Shown here: positions 1 through 6,219 of the stretch, in pieces
Position numbering within the stretch: position 1 is the stretch's first letter
Layout: the number at the start of each line of letters is the position of its first letter
From: Holdemanella sp.
GTDB taxonomy: Bacteria; Bacillota_I; Bacilli_A; Erysipelotrichales; Erysipelotrichaceae
NCBI GenBank assembly: GCA_021442845.1
Contig: JABUSD010000120.1
Span: 1 to 11,555 of the forward strand
Length of the DNA stretch: 11,555 bases
Direction of reading: 5' to 3'
Program-made: the position numbers and the translations under genes
The notes under the pieces: model-generated
Told to the model about the DNA's origin: nothing
Database searches by the model: none
Seen by the model: the letters and a program-made list of their open reading frames with translations, nothing else

Positions 1-17
1 CTCTTTTGTTTTTTCAT
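1..17 (-). CDS. Start of an unidentified gene downstream of malQ (partial)
   Basis: On the minus strand an ATG at 17-15 overlaps the malQ stop codon TGA (16-14) as ATGA. It is preceded by AAGGAG (31-26) with 8 nt spacing, a near-ideal ribosome binding site lying inside the last malQ codons. Only five codons are visible (MKKQK) before the window ends, so the product cannot be named. The ATGA junction is typical of translational coupling and implies a co-transcribed partner of malQ. Glycogen/maltodextrin phosphorylase is a frequent neighbour of malQ in Bacillota, but nothing visible here supports that choice over others. Confidence 0.6.
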
Positions 18-1543
18 TTTAAAAGCTCCTTATCCGTTGTGTTGGCAGGCATTCGACTGTATGTCGATACAAGTTCATGAATGCTGTAAGCAAGGGCATC
101 GCTTAAGAAATGTGGTTTTAAACGCCACTGCCAGTTTTCTGTAGCAACCCCTGGTGTGTTGATTCTAGCCTCATTTCCTTTTACAAGATAATCCTGCAAA
201 GGAATGATGCACAACTTAGCCGATGAATGGTAGGCTTCACGGATGAAATCCCATACAAAAGCACCGGCATCGTTGTTGTTTGAATTGATATAACGACGGG
301 CAAAGCTTAGATGACCTTCGCTGATTTCATCCATCCAGGCTCTTGTCGTTGGATTATCATGGGTACCTGTATAGACAACACTGTTCTTTTCATGTCTATG
401 ATTTAAATATTTGCTATTCCAGCTTGTAAAGGCAAACTGCAATACATTCATACCTGGTATACCGCTTTCTTCTAATAAGGCTTCTTTTTCTGGGGTTACT
501 TCCCCTAAATCTTCGGCAATCATCTGTGGTTTTCCAAAACGTTTTTTAAGCTCTTTGAAGAAATCCATGCCAGGTCCTTTATTCCATTCTCCTTTTGTCG
601 CATCCTTATCGCCATAAGGAATCGCATAATAAGAAGCAAATCCATAGAAGTGATCAAAGCGGATGACATCATACAATTCATAATTTCTTTCAATTCGCTT
701 CATCCACCAGGCATAGTCATCTTTCTTTAAGCCTTTCCAGTTATAGATTGGATTTCCCCATAATTGTCCTGTCTTGGAAAAGGCATCCGGTGCACATCCT
801 GCAACATAGGTTGGATTAAATTCTTTATCCATTAAAAATGCTTCAGGATGAGCCCATACATCCACGCTGTCCAAGGATACATAGAAAGGAATATCGCCAA
901 TAATCTTTATAGCTCTTTCATTGGCATAGGCATGTAGGGCATCCCATTGTTTCTGGAATAGATATTGCTGGAAATAGATGGTATCGATGGCTTCATAGTG
1001 TTCATTCAATATATTCTTTAACGCTTTTTTATCTCTTTTCTTTAAATCATCATCCCATTGATACCAGGCTTTTCCATTGTTGATATCTTTAATGACACGA
1101 TATAAGGCATAATCTTCTAACCAGTATGCCTGCTTTTCAATAAATTCATAATATTGATTTCCAGCAAGCTTATCTCTTTCAATTGCCTGTTTAAAACGAT
1201 AGTAGGCTCTTTTTAAAAGCTTTAAACGGTTATTATACATAGCTCCATAGTCTACTTTTTCTTCATCATGACCAAAGTCATAGCTGTAACAATCATCCCA
1301 TGTCAAAAGGTTTTCCTTGATTAAGGTTTCGGGTGATATAAAATAAGGGTTTCCCGCAAAGGCACTGATTGGCTGATATGGGCTATCCCCAAAACCAGTC
1401 GGTCCAAAGGGAAGAACCTGCCAATACCCTTGGGCACTCTTTTCTAAAAAATCGACAAATTCATATGCCTCCTGTGAAAAACATCCAATTCCAAATTTAG
1501 AAGGGATGGAAAACATAGGCATTAATATTCCTGCTTCACGCAT
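14..1543 (-). CDS. malQ: 4-alpha-glucanotransferase (amylomaltase), MalQ
   Basis: This cytoplasmic glycoside hydrolase family 77 enzyme transfers 4-alpha-glucan segments between maltodextrins and releases glucose, feeding maltodextrin or glycogen breakdown. The protein is 509 aa, the usual size of the short bacterial form, with no signal peptide. It contains the family hallmarks in order: the N-terminal GILMPMFSIPS stretch (about residues 5-15), GDIPFYVSLDSVDVWAHPE (216-234), the nucleophile Asp297 in RFDHF, the acid/base Glu344 in IAEDLGE, and Asp396 in YTGTHDN. The start is ATG at 1543 because AAGGAGG lies 7 nt upstream. The longer reading frame, which begins 15 codons earlier, lacks a ribosome binding site and would start at or upstream of the predicted transcription start. 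A consensus promoter lies just upstream. The gene is translationally coupled to a following minus-strand gene. Confidence 0.96.
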   Translation of the reverse strand: MREAGILMPMFSIPSKFGIGCFSQEAYEFVDFLEKSAQGYWQVLPFGPTGFGDSPYQPISAFAGNPYFISPETLIKENLLTWDDCYSYDFGHDEEKVDYGAMYNNRLKLLKRAYYRFKQAIERDKLAGNQYYEFIEKQAYWLEDYALYRVIKDINNGKAWYQWDDDLKKRDKKALKNILNEHYEAIDTIYFQQYLFQKQWDALHAYANERAIKIIGDIPFYVSLDSVDVWAHPEAFLMDKEFNPTYVAGCAPDAFSKTGQLWGNPIYNWKGLKKDDYAWWMKRIERNYELYDVIRFDHFYGFASYYAIPYGDKDATKGEWNKGPGMDFFKELKKRFGKPQMIAEDLGEVTPEKEALLEESGIPGMNVLQFAFTSWNSKYLNHRHEKNSVVYTGTHDNPTTRAWMDEISEGHLSFARRYINSNNNDAGAFVWDFIREAYHSSAKLCIIPLQDYLVKGNEARINTPGVATENWQWRLKPHFLSDALAYSIHELVSTYSRMPANTTDKELLK

Positions 1544-1567
1544 AGCAATCCTCCTTAATACGTAAAG

Positions 1568-1595
1568 ATTATACCATAGAATGACCAATTGTCAT
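1568..1595 (-). promoter_or_regulatory. malQ promoter (sigma-A type, extended -10)
   Basis: On the minus strand, ATGACA (1595-1590, one mismatch to TTGACA) is followed after 16 nt by a perfect TATAAT (1573-1568), preceded by TGG, which gives an extended -10. Transcription would start near 1561, leaving a leader of about 18 nt with the AAGGAGG site. This is a sequence match only. Confidence 0.75.
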
Positions 1596-1596
1596 T
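1580..1596. promoter_or_regulatory. Candidate operator: inverted repeat in the malQ promoter
   Basis: A perfect 6-bp inverted repeat, AATGAC / GTCATT, is separated by the 5-nt CAATT and covers the malQ -35 box and most of the spacer. A dimeric repressor bound here would block RNA polymerase. It has no T-run and is upstream of the predicted transcription start, so it is not a terminator. The identity of any binding protein is unknown, and chance occurrence in AT-rich DNA is possible. Confidence 0.35.
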
Positions 1597-1609
1597 TTCC
1601 AGCTTTTGC

Positions 1610-1638
1610 TTTTTTTTTAAGGGGATTTTCTTTATAAT
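1610..1638 (+). promoter_or_regulatory. Candidate promoter of the SPFH operon
   Basis: A perfect TATAAT at 1633-1638 sits 22 nt before the AAGGAGG of the SPFH gene. At 17 nt upstream lies only TTTTTT (1610-1615), a weak -35. A better-looking TTGCTT at 1606-1611 is 21 nt away, which is too far. The promoter is back to back with the malQ promoter in a 131-nt divergent intergenic region. An alternative sigma factor, as used for the B. subtilis homologues, cannot be excluded. Confidence 0.45.
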
Positions 1639-1674
1639 GGAGATAGTTATGGACATATTAAGGAGGAATATAAT

Positions 1675-2952
1675 ATGGGATTAATTAAAGCAGCAATGAG
1701 CGCTGGATCTGGTGTTCTAGGCGATCAGTGGAAGGAGTATTTTACATGTGATGCTCTTCCAAACGATGTATTAGTACGTAAGGCAACAAAGAAGACAACA
1801 GCTCGTTCATCGAATACAAATGGGGAAGATAATATCATCACAAACGGTTCGGTTGTTGCCGTAGCTGTCGGACAGTGTATGCTGATTACTGATCAGGGTA
1901 AGATTGTCGAAGTCTGTGCAGAACCAGGTGAATTCATCTACAACAATTCCACAGAACCATCTATCTTTACTGGAAATCTAGGCGATGGAATTTTAGATTC
2001 ATTCAAAAATTTAGGTAAGCGTTTCACATTTGGTGGACAGCCTGCCAAAGACCAGAGAGTATATTATGTCAATACACTGGAAATCAAAGGAAATAAATAT
2101 GGAACTGCTTCTCCAATTCCATTTAAAGTTGTTCAAAAGGATATTGGATTGAATACATATGTTAATATCAAATGTTTTGGAGAATATTCATATCACATTA
2201 CAGACCCTGTGCGTTTCTTCTCAAATGTTGCAGGAAATGTTGCAGGTGATTATACACGTGATAAGATTGACAGCCAGTTAAAATCGGAATTGTTGACAGC
2301 TTTACAGCCAGCTTTCACAAGAGTGGCTGATATGGGTATTGAATATGCATCCCTTCCTGGATATACAAAGGAAATCGCTACAAAGCTTAATGAAGAATTG
2401 TCATCAGAATGGGCCGATCGTGGTATTGAAATCTTTAAGTTTGGAGTAAGTTCTGTTACTGCCAATAAAGAAGATGAAGACCGCATCAAGGAAATTCAGA
2501 CACAGGCTGTCTATCGTGATCCAACTATGGGTGCTGCCATTACCGTTAAGAGCCGTGCAGAAGCTATGAAGGCAGCGGCAGAAAATCCAAATGGAGCTAT
2601 GATGGGATTCATGGGAATGGGTATGGCAGGCAATGCCGTAGCCGGTACAGAACAGCAATTATACCAGATGGGTGCTACGCAACAACAGGCACCTGCAGCA
2701 TCTAAACCAGCAGCCGATAGCTGGACATGTTCATGTGGTGCTACAAATACAGGAAAATTCTGTTCACAATGTGGATCACCAAAACCAGTTGTTGAATCAT
2801 GGACTTGTACATGTGGTACAACAAATACAGGTAAATTCTGCCAGGAATGTGGAAAGCCAAAACCAGTAAAACAGGCTTGTCCTACATGTGGATGGCAAGG
2901 GGAAGAAGGAAAAAATGTAAAATTCTGTCCTGAATGTGGATATAAATTCTAG
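1675..2952 (+). CDS. ydjI: SPFH-domain protein with three C-terminal zinc ribbons (YdjI-like)
   Basis: This 425-aa protein belongs to the SPFH/Band 7 group often annotated as 'virion core protein'. Residues about 20-280 form the SPFH-like core, including GQCMLITDQGKIVEVCAEPG (67-86) and the EIFKFGVSSV region. Residues 297-345 are a low-complexity Ala/Gly/Met/Gln linker. Three Cys4 ribbons follow: C352/C354/C363/C366, C378/C380/C389/C392 and C402/C405/C418/C421. The first two are a tandem duplication with a 27-residue period. There is no signal peptide and no clear membrane segment, so membrane contact is probably through partners. In B. subtilis, YdjI is recruited to the membrane with YdjG and YdjH and acts with PspA; that role is inferred here by homology. 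The start is supported by AAGGAGG 8 nt upstream. It is the first gene of the operon, 12 nt before the ydjG-like gene. Confidence 0.88.
   Translation: MGLIKAAMSAGSGVLGDQWKEYFTCDALPNDVLVRKATKKTTARSSNTNGEDNIITNGSVVAVAVGQCMLITDQGKIVEVCAEPGEFIYNNSTEPSIFTGNLGDGILDSFKNLGKRFTFGGQPAKDQRVYYVNTLEIKGNKYGTASPIPFKVVQKDIGLNTYVNIKCFGEYSYHITDPVRFFSNVAGNVAGDYTRDKIDSQLKSELLTALQPAFTRVADMGIEYASLPGYTKEIATKLNEELSSEWADRGIEIFKFGVSSVTANKEDEDRIKEIQTQAVYRDPTMGAAITVKSRAEAMKAAAENPNGAMMGFMGMGMAGNAVAGTEQQLYQMGATQQQAPAASKPAADSWTCSCGATNTGKFCSQCGSPKPVVESWTCTCGTTNTGKFCQECGKPKPVKQACPTCGWQGEEGKNVKFCPECGYKF
2716..2877 (+). repeat. Tandem 81-bp repeat encoding two zinc ribbons
   Basis: Two consecutive in-frame units, 2716-2796 and 2797-2877, encode nearly the same Cys4 ribbon: a SWTC(S/T)CG start, an NTGKFC centre and a CG.PKPV end, with a period of 27 residues. 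Amino acid identity is high, while many third codon positions differ. The duplication is therefore not recent, or has been kept under protein-level selection. Confidence 0.85.
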
Positions 2953-2964
2953 TAGGTGATTTAA

Positions 2965-4026
2965 ATGGCAATCGTTGAATATAAATGTCCGAATTGTACG
3001 GCACCTATATCCTTTGATTCCACTGTCCAGAAATGTAAATGTCCCTTCTGTGAAACAGAATTTGATATTGAACAGATTAAAGAACAAGTCAAGAATATTG
3101 ACTTAGAGGAAAAAGAGGACGTACAGCCGGATTATTATCGAGATGATGGATTAACTGTCTATACATGCAAGTCATGTGGAGGGGAAATTGTTGGGGATGC
3201 CAGTTTAGCGGCAACGACTTGTCCTTTCTGCGACAACAATGTGATTATCACATCTAAGGTGGCAGGTATTTTAAAACCGGACCTTGTGATTCCATTCAAG
3301 TTTAATAAAAAGATGGCAGAAGAAGCTTTGATTAATCACACCAAGGGAAAGAAGCTATTACCCGCTGTTTTCAAGGATGAAAATCATATTCAGGAAATCA
3401 AAGGAATCTATGTTCCTTACTGGCTGTTCTCATCTACGTTAGAAGGATCCTATCAGTTTAGAGCCACTACGACATCAGTATGGTCAGATCGTGACTACAA
3501 TTATACAAAGACAAATATCTATCGTGTGCTTCGAAGTGGAAATCTACAATTTGATAATGTTCCACATGATGGCTCTAAATTAATGGATGATACTCTGATG
3601 GAATCCATTGAACCATTTCTTATGGAAGATGCCAAGCCATTTGATCCTGCTTATTTGACGGGATATTATGCCAATCGATATGATGTTTCAAAAGAGGATT
3701 GTATACCAAAGGTAGAAAGCCGTATGCGTACCAGCTTTTCCAATGAGATGCATAATTCAGTAATGGGATATGTTTCGGTTGCAGAAGAACTTGGGAATAT
3801 TCAACCAATACAGATGCGTACACAATATGTTTTCTATCCAGTCTGGCTATTAACAACGACATGGAATGGAAACAATTATACATTTGCGATGAATGGGCAG
3901 ACGGGTAAGTTTGTAGGAAACCTGCCGTTGGATAAAGGGTTAGCGCTAAAGTATTTCTTTATCTACTTTATCGTATTAGCTCTTATTTTCTCTGCCATTG
4001 CGGTAGGAATTTATTTCATATTCTAG
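2965..4026 (+). CDS. ydjG: Membrane-anchored double zinc-ribbon protein (YdjG-like)
   Basis: The 353-aa protein opens with two Cys4 ribbons of TFIIB or double-zinc-ribbon type, C8/C11/C26/C29 and C68/C71/C86/C89, separated by an acidic linker (about 33-62). A central globular region (about 100-320) contains IKGIYVPYWLF (145-155) and YVFYPVWLL (288-296), which recur in the YdjG family. The C-terminus is one hydrophobic segment (329-352) that ends the protein, so it should be tail-anchored with the ribbons in the cytoplasm. The family is sometimes misnamed a primosomal PriA-like helicase because of its ribbons; no helicase motif is present. Translation starts at ATG 2965 behind AGGTGAT (2954-2960). 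In B. subtilis, YdjG partners YdjH at the membrane. The adjacent SPFH and TPM genes make the same complex likely here. Confidence 0.87.
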   Translation: MAIVEYKCPNCTAPISFDSTVQKCKCPFCETEFDIEQIKEQVKNIDLEEKEDVQPDYYRDDGLTVYTCKSCGGEIVGDASLAATTCPFCDNNVIITSKVAGILKPDLVIPFKFNKKMAEEALINHTKGKKLLPAVFKDENHIQEIKGIYVPYWLFSSTLEGSYQFRATTTSVWSDRDYNYTKTNIYRVLRSGNLQFDNVPHDGSKLMDDTLMESIEPFLMEDAKPFDPAYLTGYYANRYDVSKEDCIPKVESRMRTSFSNEMHNSVMGYVSVAEELGNIQPIQMRTQYVFYPVWLLTTTWNGNNYTFAMNGQTGKFVGNLPLDKGLALKYFFIYFIVLALIFSAIAVGIYFIF

Positions 4027-4035
4027 AGGTGTAAT

Positions 4036-5232
4036 ATGAAAAGAAAAGTATTTATATCATTTATTGTATGTCTATTTGTCTCAATGTTCACTTTTCCTAC
4101 ACAAGCTAGAACGAGTCAATTAGGATATATACATATTCTTGATGATGCACAATTAACGGATGATGAATTATCTGCATTGGATTTAGAATATAGCCTTTTT
4201 AAAAATACTTCCAATTTAGAAGTCTATTATCTAGAAGTTGAATCGGATTATGATTTAAAGTCACAGGCGTATACATATGTTAAGGATGTCAATGCCAACA
4301 ATCTGATTTTAGCTTTAAGTCCAAACTATTATCAGTTCTTTAGGACAGGTTCTGCTGTCGATCAATTTGATAATGATGACTTAAATGAAATCATTGTGGC
4401 AATGAAAGATAAAGAAACAAAATATCTTCAATTATCCGCATTCTGGACAAAAGTTAATGACAAGCTTGTAGCGGATAAACAGACAATTCCAGACAATCGT
4501 TTATTGCCGCGTATTGTCGATAATGCAAATCTATTGACTTCTAGTGAAGTGAAGGATTTGGAAACAAGACTGGATGATATCTCTGAACGCTTGCAGGTAG
4601 AAGTGGCCATTGTCACAACCAATGGTACCAATGGGAAATCCATTCAGACATTTGCGGAAGATTTCTATGTCTATAATGGATATGGAATGACAAGTGAAAA
4701 AAGCGGTATTCTTTTAGCGATTGATATGCAGAATCGTGATTGGGCATTCGCAACCCATGGATATGGTATTACTGTTTTTACCGATAGAGGAATGGAATAT
4801 ATGGAAAAACAGTTTATTGAATCCTTAAGCGATGGCAAATATTTTGAAGGCTTTAATAAATTTGCGGATCTTTGTGAACAGTTCATAAAACAGGCAAAGG
4901 AAGATACGCCATATGATGTTGGTAATATGCCAAAGTCACCATTCAATTTCTTCTGGATTGTTGTTGCACTTGTTTTAGCTGCCATCGTATCCGGTTCAAT
5001 TGTTGCAGGTCATTATTCGCAACTGAAATCAGTAAAACTAGCTGGTGGTGCCATGATGTATGCATCGAAAGGTGGATTGAATCTTACAGATAAATCCGAT
5101 ATCTTTGTCACATCGCATGTATCACGTGTACCTCGACCAAAGGAATCCTCTTCAAGCAGAGGCTCTGGAGGAAGTTCAACACATAGACATTCTTCTGGAC
5201 GATCGTTTGGGGGAAGAAGTGGAAAGTTCTAG
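4036..5232 (+). CDS. ydjH: Secreted, membrane-anchored TPM-domain protein (YdjH-like)
   Basis: The 398-aa protein has an N-terminal signal sequence (residues 1-24: KRK, a hydrophobic core, then PTQA) and a TPM domain at about 155-288. That domain includes the VDNANLLTSSE opening, EVAIVTTNGTNGKSIQTFAEDFY and the GILLAID...W.FATHGYG core. A transmembrane helix lies at 304-325, and a Ser/Gly/His/Arg tail at 370-398 ends in SFGGRSGKF, typical of TPM proteins. The TPM domain should face outside with the tail in the cytoplasm. Residues about 30-130 look like a second, degraded TPM-type unit. Some TPM proteins are described as phosphatases, but the function of this branch is not settled. The gene starts 9 nt after the ydjG-like gene behind GAGGTG and is the last of the operon, ending at a terminator that overlaps its stop codon. 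Confidence 0.87.
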   Translation: MKRKVFISFIVCLFVSMFTFPTQARTSQLGYIHILDDAQLTDDELSALDLEYSLFKNTSNLEVYYLEVESDYDLKSQAYTYVKDVNANNLILALSPNYYQFFRTGSAVDQFDNDDLNEIIVAMKDKETKYLQLSAFWTKVNDKLVADKQTIPDNRLLPRIVDNANLLTSSEVKDLETRLDDISERLQVEVAIVTTNGTNGKSIQTFAEDFYVYNGYGMTSEKSGILLAIDMQNRDWAFATHGYGITVFTDRGMEYMEKQFIESLSDGKYFEGFNKFADLCEQFIKQAKEDTPYDVGNMPKSPFNFFWIVVALVLAAIVSGSIVAGHYSQLKSVKLAGGAMMYASKGGLNLTDKSDIFVTSHVSRVPRPKESSSSRGSGGSSTHRHSSGRSFGGRSGKF

Positions 5233-5256
5233 GATGACGAATAGTCATCCTTTTTT
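5232..5256 (+). terminator. Intrinsic terminator of the SPFH/zinc-ribbon/TPM operon
   Basis: A perfect 7-bp stem, GGATGAC (5232-5238) and GTCATCC (5244-5250), with a 5-nt GAATA loop is followed at once by six T residues (5251-5256). The stem begins at the last base of the ydjH-like stop codon. Confidence 0.92.
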
Positions 5257-5257
5257 A

Positions 5258-5286
5258 TGGACATTCAAAATAAAATTGTTTATGAT
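5258..5286 (+). promoter_or_regulatory. Promoter of the HAD phosphatase gene
   Basis: TGGACA (5258-5263, one mismatch to TTGACA), a 17-nt spacer and TATGAT (5281-5286, one mismatch to TATAAT) lie just after the preceding terminator. The predicted start of transcription is near 5293, so the leader before ATG 5304 would be only about 11 nt and would barely contain the GGTGAT ribosome binding site. Confidence 0.65.
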
Positions 5287-5303
5287 AAAAAATGGTGATG
5301 GAT

Positions 5304-6122
5304 ATGAAGGATATTAAATTAGTGATTTGTGATGTGGATAATACAATTATTGTGAAATATACGACTTTAACAGAAGAAGCCAAAGATTGTATTAACCGTT
5401 TAAGAGCCCATGGTGTTTATTTCAGTGTTGCCAGCGGAAGAGATTTAAAAGAGGTAAAAGCCGCTGCCCAGAATTGGGGCTATGATGATTTTGAACTTCT
5501 GATTGGATACAATGGTGGTTCTATGTGGGATAATCTGGATCAGACAGAGGAAAACTATTATCGTTTAAGTGCCGAGACAGTTAAGGAAATCTTTGATCTG
5601 ATGCGACCATTTGATACATACCCAAGAATCTATGTTGATGATTATATGTTGTGTGGCAAGGAGTCACCAATGCTTTTGGAAGCAGCTAAAAAAGGCATAA
5701 TGAAATTTAAACTGGCAAAGAGTGAAGATGAATTCTATCGTGATATTCCAAAAGTCATGTTTGGAATTGATGAAGATAAGATGCCTGAACTAGAGAAGTA
5801 TCTAGCTGAACACAAAAGTGATAAGTTTGCCTATTTCAAGACACAGAAGATGTTGATGGAATTCTGTGATCCACGCATTCATAAAGCGTTTGCCTTACGT
5901 AAATTCTGTGAAAAACATGGCATTTCCATGGATCAGGTTGTTGCCTTTGGAGATACAACCAATGACAATACAATGATTCAGGAAAGTGGTTTAGGTGTAT
6001 GCATGCTGAATGGTAGTGATGATACAAAAGCAATTGCTGATGTCATCAGTGAAAAGGCATGTGATGATAATGGATGGGCTTATTTTGTCGAAGAAAACAT
6101 CTTAAAACCAAGAGGATGGTAA
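5304..6122 (+). CDS. HAD-superfamily Cof-type phosphatase (class IIB)
   Basis: This 272-aa cytoplasmic phosphohydrolase probably acts on a sugar phosphate or similar metabolite; the substrate cannot be read from the sequence. HAD motif I is DVDNT (residues 10-14, nucleophile Asp10 and acid/base Asp12; Asn where many relatives have Gly). Motif II is the VASGR segment with its Ser. A Lys in the IHKAFAL segment serves as motif III. Motif IV is GDTTND, followed by the GVCMLNGSDDTKAIAD segment typical of Cof proteins. The C2B cap lies between motifs II and III. ATG 5304 is chosen over in-frame ATGs at 5292 and 5298 because only it has a properly placed GGTGAT (5294-5299), and because transcription is predicted to begin near 5293. 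The gene is monocistronic, between its own promoter and terminator. Confidence 0.9.
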   Translation: MKDIKLVICDVDNTIIVKYTTLTEEAKDCINRLRAHGVYFSVASGRDLKEVKAAAQNWGYDDFELLIGYNGGSMWDNLDQTEENYYRLSAETVKEIFDLMRPFDTYPRIYVDDYMLCGKESPMLLEAAKKGIMKFKLAKSEDEFYRDIPKVMFGIDEDKMPELEKYLAEHKSDKFAYFKTQKMLMEFCDPRIHKAFALRKFCEKHGISMDQVVAFGDTTNDNTMIQESGLGVCMLNGSDDTKAIADVISEKACDDNGWAYFVEENILKPRGW

Positions 6123-6150
6123 GACTTGATTCAATTCAAGTCTTTTTTTT
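6121..6150 (+). terminator. Intrinsic terminator of the HAD phosphatase gene
   Basis: A perfect 9-bp stem, AAGACTTGA (6121-6129) and TCAAGTCTT (6136-6144), with loop TTCAAT is followed by an uninterrupted T-run to 6150. The stem starts within the stop codon. Confidence 0.92.
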
Positions 6151-6163
6151 TATCTTTTTTTTA

Positions 6164-6182
6164 AATTTTTTATCAAAAAATT
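6164..6182. promoter_or_regulatory. AT-rich inverted repeat upstream of comGA
   Basis: A perfect 8-bp inverted repeat, AATTTTTT (6164-6171) and AAAAAATT (6175-6182), with centre ATC lies 37 nt before the comGA start, between the previous terminator and the comG operon. It could bind a competence regulator or simply be a rigid A-tract element. It does not match the B. subtilis ComK half-site arrangement (AAAA-N5-TTTT) or the streptococcal com box (TACGAATA). I could not identify a convincing -35/-10 pair for comGA in 6151-6219. Confidence 0.35.
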
Positions 6183-6219
6183 GGATTTAGTGAGAATAGA
6201 TATATAAGGGGGTTAAAAA

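Noticed and set aside
411..617. 68-codon open frame on the plus strand opposite malQ
   Set aside because: It lies antisense to strongly conserved malQ motifs (GTHDN and AEDLG regions), has no ribosome binding site, and has no recognisable product.
2672..2869. Plus-strand frame rich in His, Gln and Val inside the SPFH gene
   Set aside because: It is a +2 frame shadow of the duplicated zinc-ribbon coding repeat; the repeated look comes from the real gene.
5105..5317. 70-codon plus-strand frame spanning the end of the TPM gene and the terminator
   Set aside because: It runs through the intrinsic terminator, overlaps the Ser/Gly tail coding region and lacks a ribosome binding site.
5836..6033. 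65-codon minus-strand frame inside the HAD phosphatase gene
   Set aside because: It is antisense to the conserved GDTTND region and has no start signals; it is a coding shadow.
6181..6208. TTGGAT-16-TATAAG as a comGA promoter
   Set aside because: The predicted transcription start would fall after the AAGGGGG ribosome binding site, and the hexamers match the consensus poorly.
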